51,798 nucleotides of DNA from Fibrobacter sp. (lineage in GTDB: Bacteria; Fibrobacterota; Chitinivibrionia; Chitinivibrionales; Chitinispirillaceae). The translations under genes were made by a program, and so were the position numbers. The notes under the pieces are model-generated. The model worked only from the letters and a program-made list of their open reading frames with translations. It was not told the DNA's origin and searched no databases. The stretch spans positions 1 through 51,798 of the forward strand of contig JAAYIG010000106.1 in NCBI GenBank assembly GCA_012523595.1, given 5' to 3'. Positions 44,768-51,798 of this stretch are shown in pieces. Numbering within the stretch: the stretch's first letter is position 1; every line of letters starts with the position of its first letter.

Positions 44768-44937
44768 CTGAGAACAGTCCTCTGCCATGGAGCGATCTAT
44801 TAATGGTGATTAAAGTAATATTCATTACGCTGCAATCTCTTGTCAAAACTTACCTCTTTGACCATTGTTTGATAATAACTATTTTCAGAAAACAACAGAA
44901 ACAGGATAAAAAAAATAGAAGAGGCAGGCGAGAGAAG

Positions 44938-46200
44938 ATGCTGTACAGAAATTCTGTATCATATCCCAATGTTTTAGGGATGATAATGGCAGGAGGTGAG
45001 GGGTCGCGTCTGCACCCTTTGACTAAAGAACGGGCAAAACCAGCGGTTTATTTCGGTGGCAAGTACCGCATTATTGATTTTGTTCTGAACAATTTTATAA
45101 ACTCCGGAATCTTCAAGATAAAAGTACTTACCCAGTTTAAATCCGATTCACTTATAAAGCATCTTACTACCGGGTGGAATCTTAACAGGATGCTGGGGCA
45201 TTATATTGATCCTGTTCCTGCGCAGATGCGTACTGGGAAGAAATGGTACCAGGGGACGGCTGATGCGATTTTTCAGAATATCAATTTGATTGAAGATGAG
45301 AACCCAGATTATATAGCGATTTTCGGAGCAGATCATATCTATAAAATGGATCTCTCTCTGATGCTCGACTATCATCGTCAGATGGGAGCTGTTGCCACAA
45401 TAGCCGCTATACCCAAACCTATCAGTGAGGCCTGTAATTTCGGGGTAATTGAGATTGATCCCAGCGGCAGGATGATAGGTTTTGATGAGAAACCCAAAAA
45501 TCCCCGCTCGATTCCCGGTAATCCGGGGATGGCTCTGGTATCGATGGGCAACTATATATTCAATAAAAAATTCCTGGTAAGGGAGCTTTTTAATGATGCC
45601 TCAATTGCCGGATCTTCCCACGATTTTGGCAAAGATATTATTCCAAAGATCTTCCCGGATTATCCGATTTACATCTATAATTTCATCAATAACAGAATAC
45701 CGGGCGAGACGCCGGAGCAGAATCTTTACTGGGAAGATGTGGGGACACTGGATTCATATTATCAGGCCAATATGACTCTCAGGGATGTGATGCCAGAGAT
45801 AAATCTCTATAATGAGCATTGGCCAATCCGGACCGCACCCGCGCAATCTCCTCCTGCCAAGTTTGTCTTTTCAGGGCAAAACAATGAGAAAAGAAGGGGA
45901 GAGGCACTTGATTCGATAGTATCGGGAGGGTGTATTATAAGCGGGGGGCGTGTGATCAGTTCTGTGCTCTCCAGGGGAGCACGTGTGCACAGTCTGGCAA
46001 CGGTAGAGGATTCGATCCTGTTTCCGGATGTGGTGATCAGTGAAAAAGCGTATGTGCGGAAAGCTATAATAGACCGGGGCGTACGTGTAGGACCTGGGGA
46101 GAAGATCGGTTTTGATCTGGAGCAGGACAAAAAACGCTACTTTGTGACTGAAAGCGGGATAGTAGTACTCGGGCAGGCATCGAGGAATCTCCAGGTGTAA
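44938..46200 (+). CDS. glgC: Glucose-1-phosphate adenylyltransferase
   Basis: 420 residues from the ATG at 44938 (GAGAGAAG upstream); upstream codons to 44803 are not homologous. The nucleotide-binding GMIMAGGEGSRLHPLTKERAKPAV is followed by YRIIDFVLNNFINSG, WYQGTADAI and the ADHIYKMD metal site, then a left-handed beta-helix (SGGCIISGGRVISSVL). It makes ADP-glucose for glycogen. It has its own divergent promoter region with NfeD. Confidence 0.95.
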   Translation: MLYRNSVSYPNVLGMIMAGGEGSRLHPLTKERAKPAVYFGGKYRIIDFVLNNFINSGIFKIKVLTQFKSDSLIKHLTTGWNLNRMLGHYIDPVPAQMRTGKKWYQGTADAIFQNINLIEDENPDYIAIFGADHIYKMDLSLMLDYHRQMGAVATIAAIPKPISEACNFGVIEIDPSGRMIGFDEKPKNPRSIPGNPGMALVSMGNYIFNKKFLVRELFNDASIAGSSHDFGKDIIPKIFPDYPIYIYNFINNRIPGETPEQNLYWEDVGTLDSYYQANMTLRDVMPEINLYNEHWPIRTAPAQSPPAKFVFSGQNNEKRRGEALDSIVSGGCIISGGRVISSVLSRGARVHSLATVEDSILFPDVVISEKAYVRKAIIDRGVRVGPGEKIGFDLEQDKKRYFVTESGIVVLGQASRNLQV

Positions 46201-46202
46201 AG

Positions 46203-46231
46203 TTGCCAGCCAACTGCATATGTGATATAAT
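46203..46231 (+). promoter_or_regulatory. Sigma-70-type promoter with extended -10
   Basis: TTGCCA (46203-46208), 17-base spacer and TATAAT (46226-46231) with TGA directly before the -10. It starts three bases after the glgC stop and about 96 bases before the next sigma factor's ATG. Confidence 0.7.
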
Positions 46232-46326
46232 GAAAATATGTGGTTGATTTTATGCCGGCCAGGCCGCATATTTCTATATAGTTTGAGGCAGGTCGTGTAT
46301 GCACTTTAGTAAAGCGGTTAAATAAC

Positions 46327-47163
46327 ATGTCTTACAGAACAGAGGCATTATATTTCCGGGATATAACCCGTTTCCAGATGCTCACAGATCAACAGGAACG
46401 GGAACTGGTACTGTCTGTCCAGAGGAAAGAACCGGGTGCAGTAAACAAGCTGATTACAGCCAATCTTAGATTTGTTGTAAGCGTAGCCAAGCGTTACCGG
46501 GGAAGAGGGCTTACCTATCTTGAACTGATCAATGAGGGCAATCTTGGACTTCTCAAGGCTGCCAGCAGATTTGATCTCAACATGAATGTGAAGTTTATCT
46601 CCTATGCTGTGTGGTGGATAAGGCAGTCGATCCAGAAAGCACTTTTTGAGCAGGCAGGGACTGTGCGTATCCCACCCAATAAAATTGCACTGATCCACAA
46701 ATTCAAGCAGGCTCTGGACAGAAACTGCGGTGACTTCAACAAGACAATCAGCATGGAGGAATTCAGGGATCAGGAAGCCGAAATCGTTGATGTGATGGAG
46801 AAGCTCAGAGGAATATCACTGGATGCTCCTGTAAGCAGTGGAAAGCCGGATGAGGAACCCGGAAAAACACTTCAGGATGTACTTGGTGAGAACCCGGACC
46901 AGGATGGAGAGAGCGCAAGGAAAGAACTGGGTTCGGTTCTGGACAGTGTGCTGGCGAATATCTCAAGCAGGGAAGAGCGCATACTTCGGATGTACTACGG
47001 GCTGAATTTCTCACGTCAATTTACACTTGAGGAGATCGGAAAAGAGCTGAGCCTGACACGGGAGAGGGTCAGGCTGATAAGGGACCGCTCTTTAAGGAAG
47101 CTTTTTCAGAATCCTATGTCACGGGCCAAGCTGACACCTTTCTTTAACGATTCTTGTCAATAA
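46327..47163 (+). CDS. Group-2-type sigma-70 factor (RpoD/RpoH-like)
   Basis: 278 residues. Region 1.2 (LYFRDITRFQMLTDQQERELV), region 2 (LITANLRFVVSVAKRYRGRGLTYLELINEGNLGL and FISYAVWWIRQSIQKAL), region 3 and region 4 with TLEEIGKELSLTRERVRLIRDRSLRKL. It lacks region 1.1 and the insert of the housekeeping factor, so it is an alternative sigma, likely for a stress or growth-phase programme. It has its own promoter just after glgC. Confidence 0.9.
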   Translation: MSYRTEALYFRDITRFQMLTDQQERELVLSVQRKEPGAVNKLITANLRFVVSVAKRYRGRGLTYLELINEGNLGLLKAASRFDLNMNVKFISYAVWWIRQSIQKALFEQAGTVRIPPNKIALIHKFKQALDRNCGDFNKTISMEEFRDQEAEIVDVMEKLRGISLDAPVSSGKPDEEPGKTLQDVLGENPDQDGESARKELGSVLDSVLANISSREERILRMYYGLNFSRQFTLEEIGKELSLTRERVRLIRDRSLRKLFQNPMSRAKLTPFFNDSCQ

Positions 47164-47170
47164 AGAAATT

Positions 47171-47617
47171 ATGGTCTTCCTGTGGCGTCATAAGTTTCTG
47201 AGCCTCACTGTTATTTCCCTTTTCTTTTACTGGTTTTACAATCCGGAAGGCAGTTTTGGAATTGCCCGCAAAGGCTTTGTGGTCTACAACAGAATCCCTG
47301 TCGCTTTTTTTGATCTCTATGTCAATTTCAGCGGAAAAATCGTAATCGAGGGTGATCTGAGGAAAAGCGAAAATGTCAAATACTGGTATGACAAACATTT
47401 GTCCGGTGAAAAGAATATATACAAAGGTGATCTGACTCTACTTGTGGGTACCGGGTTTGATTCGACCTCTTTTTTTAAACTTGAGCAGGAGATTTTCTCC
47501 AATCTCCGGGACAGAAGAATTTTTGTTAGTCAAATGTCTTCTCCCAGGGCAATTGAAAAATATAAAGAGATGAAGATGGAAGGAAGGACTGTGGCAGTGC
47601 TGCTTAAGGTGATGTAG
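47171..47617 (+). CDS. Membrane-anchored Mth938-like protein
   Basis: 148 residues. One N-terminal membrane segment (LSLTVISLFFYWFYNP) followed by a segment ending LTLLVGTGFDSTSFF, RDRRIFVSQMSSPRAIEKYKEMKMEGRTVAVLLKV, the fold signature of the Mth938/DUF498 family, which is normally soluble. Function unknown. It follows the sigma gene by seven bases and is probably co-transcribed. Confidence 0.6.
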   Translation: MVFLWRHKFLSLTVISLFFYWFYNPEGSFGIARKGFVVYNRIPVAFFDLYVNFSGKIVIEGDLRKSENVKYWYDKHLSGEKNIYKGDLTLLVGTGFDSTSFFKLEQEIFSNLRDRRIFVSQMSSPRAIEKYKEMKMEGRTVAVLLKVM

Positions 47618-47788
47618 CATTCCGAATCTGATACTTTTTTGGGGATGCCTGGCACTTATTTTTTTTGTTTTTACTTTTCCTCAGTTTTAATACTATATTA
47701 ACAACATCTCACATTTTTTTCTGCTTTATCCATTTAGTTTTCACGGCTTTTTCTCAGAAGTAATCTCTCGTTTCCGGTTTTTTTACGT

Positions 47789-49285
47789 TTGGAAAAACTG
47801 TTTTCAAAGGAGAGTATTATTTCCGGATTGCTGTCTACAATCGTGGATCCGTTGAGTGAAGAAAATCCCAATGGATGCAGCATCAATTATGATTCACATT
47901 TTGAAGAGCTGAAAAATGAGATAAGCAGGCAGGGAAACATTGATTTCAGCCTGATTGAGCGTAATGCACTCAAACTTCTTAAGGAGAAGTCAAAGGATCT
48001 CAGAGTCATTTCATATCTCAGTCTTGTTTACCTGCACAACAGTGACTGGGAGAAGTTTGCTGATGTCTTTGAGGGACTGGCGGTACTTGCTCAAGGTGAT
48101 TTCGATCAGCTCTACCCCGATCGTCAGAGAGCCAGACAGATGGCAATCGAGTGGATGTCGCAGGAGCGTTACAGCAGGTTCCTTATGGAAAGGAAGCCCG
48201 GCTCTGCTGATTATGATCAAATCAAACGGCTGATCAAATCGCTCGAAAAACTGAAACTGGAACTGGATAACAGGTTTACAGAGAATTCTCCCTTTCCGCT
48301 GAATCTTCTGAAATCCGCACAGGAATGGGAATCTCTCTGCAGGCCTGCCCCTCTTTCAAGTGCTCCGAATAAACAACCGGAAAAGCAGGAGGAAACTCCT
48401 AAACAGGTCCAAAGCAGAATAAAGGAAAGCGCGCAGTTACTGATTGAGAAGGAACCCGCGAAAGCATCAGGCTACAGGATCATGAGGTGCATCAGATGGG
48501 ATCATCTGGAGAAGGCTCCTAAAGCTGAGAATGGTAGGACACTTTTGTCTTCTCCTGATGAGGGGCAGAGAAAACTCTTTGTAAATCTGCTTGAGAGAAA
48601 AGACTGGAAACAAATGCTTGAGAGGAGTGAAGCTGTTTTCAGTTCCGGAGCGGCTCATCTCTGGCTTGATCTTCAGTGTTATTCGTCCTGTGCCAGCAGG
48701 GCACTTGGGTATGATGAAGTTCATGAGGCTATAGTTTACGAAACAGAGCGGCTCCTCAACAGGATTCCGGGACTGTCCTCATTGTCTTTCTCTGATGGGT
48801 TTCCATTCTGTGATGAGATGACAAAAAGCTGGATAGAGACTGAGGTGAAAAGATTCAAAGGAAGAGAGGAAAGCAGTTGCAGAAAAACGGGGCAGGAAGA
48901 GGATGCTTTTGAGGAAGAGCGAACTGCGGCTGTGGGATTAGTTGCGGAGGGTAGATTTGAGGAGGCAATTGAAGCCGTTCAGAATGGAAAGCCGCCGGTT
49001 AATGCCCGTGAGGGTTTCCGCAGATCACTTCTTATTGCTGAGATTCTGCTGAAAGCCTCACAGGCTGATTCAGCTTCTGTTGTTCTGGAGTCTCTGGAAG
49101 AGAGGATCGAGAGGTTTAGAATAGACTTATGGGAGCCGGAACTTGCAGTTGACACATGGGCACTTCTGTGGAAAGCCTGCAGAGATGCAAAGATGACATC
49201 TGAGAGCAGGCATGAGAAGCAGAAGTTGATATTGAAGAAGGTAATGGAGATAGACCCTGGAAGAGGACTGCGAATCAACAAATAA
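47789..49285 (+). CDS. tssA: Type VI secretion protein TssA
   Basis: 498 residues from a TTG; no ATG lies nearby in frame and no ribosome-binding site is clear, so the start is uncertain. The N-terminal ImpA_N domain is recognisable (DPLSEENPNGCSINYD, LKLLKEKSKDLRVISYLSLVYLHNSDWEKFADVFEGL), followed by a charged linker (KQPEKQEETPKQVQ) and a helical C-terminal part. TssA primes baseplate and sheath assembly. First gene of the type VI block. Confidence 0.85.
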   Translation: MEKLFSKESIISGLLSTIVDPLSEENPNGCSINYDSHFEELKNEISRQGNIDFSLIERNALKLLKEKSKDLRVISYLSLVYLHNSDWEKFADVFEGLAVLAQGDFDQLYPDRQRARQMAIEWMSQERYSRFLMERKPGSADYDQIKRLIKSLEKLKLELDNRFTENSPFPLNLLKSAQEWESLCRPAPLSSAPNKQPEKQEETPKQVQSRIKESAQLLIEKEPAKASGYRIMRCIRWDHLEKAPKAENGRTLLSSPDEGQRKLFVNLLERKDWKQMLERSEAVFSSGAAHLWLDLQCYSSCASRALGYDEVHEAIVYETERLLNRIPGLSSLSFSDGFPFCDEMTKSWIETEVKRFKGREESSCRKTGQEEDAFEEERTAAVGLVAEGRFEEAIEAVQNGKPPVNAREGFRRSLLIAEILLKASQADSASVVLESLEERIERFRIDLWEPELAVDTWALLWKACRDAKMTSESRHEKQKLILKKVMEIDPGRGLRINK

Positions 49286-49300
49286 AGAAAGGTGGGTAAT

Positions 49301-49807
49301 ATGTCGGGAAGTTTTCAGAATGAGATACCTGCAGCCCGGATAAACCTCAAGCTTGACGTAGGCAGAGGAGATGCCAGAAAGAAAATCGAACTGCCGCTTA
49401 AATTTCTCGTTATGGGAGATTTTACCGGGAAGAAAAAGGAGAAGCGTATTTCCGAGCGGGAGAGGATAAGTATCAACAAAGAGAATTTCGGGCAGGTGAT
49501 GGAAAGTATGAATCTGAGTCTTGATTTTACTGTTGAAAACAAGCTTTCCGGACAGGGTGAACTCAGGATTGGTCTCGATATAGAGGATATGGATTCGTTC
49601 AAGCCGGAGAATGTCGCCAGGAATATTCCTGCCTTAAGCCGGCTCCTTGCAGCGCGCAACCTGCTTAAGGATCTCAAATCCAACCTTCTGGATAACCGGG
49701 AATTCAGAAAACGTCTTGAGGAAATCCTGAGGGCTCCGGCAAGTGCGCGTTTGCTTCAGGCTCAGCTTAAAAAGATCGTTCCTGAAGCACAGGAACAGCC
49801 GGCTTAG
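49301..49807 (+). CDS. tssB: Type VI sheath small subunit TssB
   Basis: 168 residues from the ATG at 49301 (AAAGGTGG upstream). ARINLKLDVG, LPLKFLVMGDFTGK and FTVENKLSGQGELRIGLDIEDMDSF...LSRLLAARNLLKDLKSNLL match TssB/VipA. With TssC it forms the contractile sheath. It starts 15 bases after tssA ends. Confidence 0.95.
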   Translation: MSGSFQNEIPAARINLKLDVGRGDARKKIELPLKFLVMGDFTGKKKEKRISERERISINKENFGQVMESMNLSLDFTVENKLSGQGELRIGLDIEDMDSFKPENVARNIPALSRLLAARNLLKDLKSNLLDNREFRKRLEEILRAPASARLLQAQLKKIVPEAQEQPA

Positions 49808-49841
49808 GAATCAGGGAAACCTTAACTGTCAGGAGAATTTT

Positions 49842-51350
49842 ATGGAAACTCAACTGGAAAATGTTACCGATACCACACAGGGGCTTGGATATATCTATCA
49901 GACCATGAATCTTCCGGTCCCGGAAAATGCGGTCGATATCTCCGCTTTCAGGAGTGCTGAAGCGCTTGCGGAAAGCAAGGCAAATGAGAGGATCGGTGCT
50001 GCACTGGCGTTTTTTGTCGAGAGTATTCTCAATTCACCGGCAGCAGTGGAAAAAATAGACAAGGCAGTGCTTGACAATCAAATAGCTGAGATTGATAGGC
50101 GCATTTCTCTTCAGCTCGATGAGATCCTGCACACTCCTGAGTTTCAGAAAATGGAGTCAACCTGGAGGAGTCTGAAGTTTTTGGTTGACAGAACAGATTT
50201 CAGGAGAAATGTCAAAATTGACATCCTGGATCTCAGCAAGGAAGAACTGTCCGAGGACTTTGAAGACGCTCCGGAGACTATCCAGTCGGGGCTCTACAAG
50301 CATGTATACACAGATGAATATGACACACCGGGAGGAGAGCCTTTTGCTGCTATGGTCTCGAATCTGGAATTCGAATCAACTGCTCCTGACATTTACCTTC
50401 TTCAGGAGATCTCCAAAGTGGCCGCAAGCTGCCACTGTCCTTTCATAGGCTCTGTCACACCGTCGTTTTTCGGCAAGGAGAGTGTCGATGACCTGCCGAA
50501 AATCGAGGATCTTCACAACTACATGGAAAGAAGTGAGTTTCTGCGCTGGAATGCATTCAGGCAGTCCGATGATTCCAGGTATGTAGGCCTTACTCTTCCC
50601 AGGTTCATGTTGAGACTACCATACGGGCCGGAAACCCAGCCCATCAAGGAGTTCAACTATGTTGAAAATGTAAATGGCAGAGATCATCAGAAGTATCTCT
50701 GGGGAAATGGTTCCTTTGCGTTTGCTGCAAACATGGTCCGCTCCTTTATCAGCAACGGCTGGTGTGTGCAGATACGCGGTCCTGAAGCGGGGGGAAAGGT
50801 AGAAGATCTTCCGATCCACCTCTTCGATGTGGGTAAAGGTAAACAGATGAAGATCCCTACGGAAATACTTATTCCGGAAACACGGGAATTCGAATTTGCT
50901 CAGGAGGGTTTTATTCCCCTCTCATTTTATAAAAACCGTGATTATGCATGTTTCTTCTCTGCAAATTCAACTCAGAAACCAAGGGAGTACGATGATCCGG
51001 TGGTGACTGCAAATATGCGGATCAACTCGAGGCTGCCCTATATTTTCCTTGTATCCAGAATTGCTCATTATCTGAAGGTGATTCAGAGAGAAAACATAGG
51101 AACTACCAAAAGCAAAATGGTGCTTCAGGAAGAATTGAGTAAATGGGTAAAGGGGTTGGTTACCGAGATGAATGATCCCGGAGAAGAACTGATAGCCACG
51201 CATCCGCTGAAGGCTGCCGATGTAGTGGTCAGTGAGATCGAGGATAATCCGGGGTTTTTCTCTGTGAGTCTCTCAGTGATGCCGCATTTTCAGATTGAGG
51301 GAATCGATATAAGTTTATCTCTGGTTTCACAAATGCCAAAAGGAAAGTAA
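49842..51350 (+). CDS. tssC: Type VI sheath large subunit TssC
   Basis: 502 residues from the ATG at 49842 (AGGAG upstream); an upstream ATG at 49743 would lie within tssB. Landmarks: ILHTPEFQKMESTWRSLKFLVDRTDF, KHVYTDEYDTPGGEPFAAMV, GLTLPRFMLRLPYGP, ENIGTTKSKMVLQEELSKW and SVSLSVMPHFQIEGIDISLSL. Full-length TssC/VipB. Confidence 0.97.
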   Translation: METQLENVTDTTQGLGYIYQTMNLPVPENAVDISAFRSAEALAESKANERIGAALAFFVESILNSPAAVEKIDKAVLDNQIAEIDRRISLQLDEILHTPEFQKMESTWRSLKFLVDRTDFRRNVKIDILDLSKEELSEDFEDAPETIQSGLYKHVYTDEYDTPGGEPFAAMVSNLEFESTAPDIYLLQEISKVAASCHCPFIGSVTPSFFGKESVDDLPKIEDLHNYMERSEFLRWNAFRQSDDSRYVGLTLPRFMLRLPYGPETQPIKEFNYVENVNGRDHQKYLWGNGSFAFAANMVRSFISNGWCVQIRGPEAGGKVEDLPIHLFDVGKGKQMKIPTEILIPETREFEFAQEGFIPLSFYKNRDYACFFSANSTQKPREYDDPVVTANMRINSRLPYIFLVSRIAHYLKVIQRENIGTTKSKMVLQEELSKWVKGLVTEMNDPGEELIATHPLKAADVVVSEIEDNPGFFSVSLSVMPHFQIEGIDISLSLVSQMPKGK

Positions 51351-51432
51351 TACTTAACCAGGTTTCCGCAGTGTCTCATCGATAACCTGCGGAATTCAGA
51401 ATAAACGCCAATATGGATGAAAGGAGTACTTT

Positions 51433-51798
51433 ATGCCCATTCCAGCTTATATGTGGTTCAAAGATGATGCGGGCAATGCGGTAGAGGGTTCTGTTGACGT
51501 AGCCGGAAGAGAGAAGAGTGTAGAGGTACTGGCATTTGATCATGAGGTCAGGATTCCTACTGACCCGGATTCCGGAAAATTGACAGGAACAAGAAAGCAT
51601 GAGGCCATAAAGATTGTCAAATCCTTTGACGCATCGTCACCTTACCTTTATAAGGCGGTTTGTGAGGGACAGACCTTTTCTGAGGTGGAGATCAAATGGT
51701 ACCGTATCGATGATACCGGGACAGAGACGGAGTACTTCAATCACAGGCTTCAGGGAGTGAAGATCTGCTCTGTCAAGCCAGTGATGCACAATGTCAAA
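51433..51798 (+). CDS. hcp: Hcp (TssD), type VI tube protein, truncated by window end
   Basis: At least 122 residues with no stop before the window edge. AYMWFKDDAGNAVEGSVDVAGREKSVEVLAFDHEV, GKLTGTRKHEAIKIVKSFDASSPYLYKA and VEIKWYRID...EYFNHRLQGVKICSVKPVM are the Hcp pattern. AAGGAG precedes the ATG. Hcp hexamers form the inner tube. The order tssA-B-C-hcp continues to the right. Confidence 0.93.
   Translation, partial: MPIPAYMWFKDDAGNAVEGSVDVAGREKSVEVLAFDHEVRIPTDPDSGKLTGTRKHEAIKIVKSFDASSPYLYKAVCEGQTFSEVEIKWYRIDDTGTETEYFNHRLQGVKICSVKPVMHNVK

Noticed and set aside
47641-47665. TGGCAC followed by a T tract as a sigma-54 promoter for the type VI genes
   Set aside because: The -12 GC element is missing and the text is better explained as a member of the GGGGA(C/T)G repeat-like group.

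Overview
The window reads as chromosome of an anaerobic, diderm bacterium of moderate GC. Four things support this: a complete [FeFe]-hydrogenase locus, several Lol-type lipoproteins and outer-membrane barrel candidates, a type VI secretion locus, and a lipoprotein with a C-terminal 'YPNPF ... GxY..R' sorting-type domain. Together with CsgG-domain and TPR-SLH proteins this suggests the Fibrobacterota (Chitinispirillum/Chitinivibrio side) or a neighbouring FCB lineage. That placement is inference; no rRNA is present to test it.

Layout. 1-328: frameshifted tail of an Rpn/PD-(D/E)XK transposase-like gene. 530-6610 (minus): compact biotin operon bioC-bioD-bioA-bioF-esterase-bioB-HIT, with most junctions overlapping. 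6789-8674 (plus): an envelope protein and an alpha/beta-hydrolase lipoprotein; 8685-9101 (minus): YjbQ-family protein. 9458-12774 (plus): dnaG-rpoD, flanked by intergenic DNA that carries short palindromic repeats and a C-terminal remnant of a REP-associated (RAYT/Y1-like) transposase. 13465-18651 (plus): three exported proteins (CsgG-like plus C-terminal domain, HExxH/beta-propeller/barrel, glutaminyl cyclase). 18838-19692: heavily decayed MFS transporter.

19772-31862 (minus): rex-hydC-hydB-hydA-(2Fe-2S ferredoxin)-hydS-(SpoIIE-type phosphatase)-hydG-hydF-hydE. One apparent transcription unit therefore holds a NADH-linked trimeric hydrogenase, a putative H2-sensing hydrogenase paralogue paired with a phosphatase, the three H-cluster maturases, and the NADH-responsive repressor Rex. 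larB lies upstream on the same strand behind a terminator-like hairpin.

33055-39781: two small unknown genes, folD, a divergent orphan MraY-family gene plus methyltransferase, then an LPP20-like protein and a TPR-SLH lipoprotein preceded by a CRP-family-like palindrome and followed by a strong terminator, and the sorting-domain lipoprotein. 39989-44767 (minus): asd, then FloA, two NfeD-family proteins and a small membrane-anchored protein. 44938-47617 (plus): glgC, a group-2-type sigma factor with its own promoter, and a membrane-anchored Mth938-like protein. 47789 to the end (plus): type VI secretion genes tssA, tssB, tssC and a truncated hcp.

The most interesting parts are the hydrogenase operon with its embedded H2-sensor/phosphatase pair, the unusual BioH-like esterase inside the bio operon, the orphan MraY-like gene, and the REP/RAYT remains around dnaG-rpoD. 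No CRISPR array, rRNA or tRNA was recognised.
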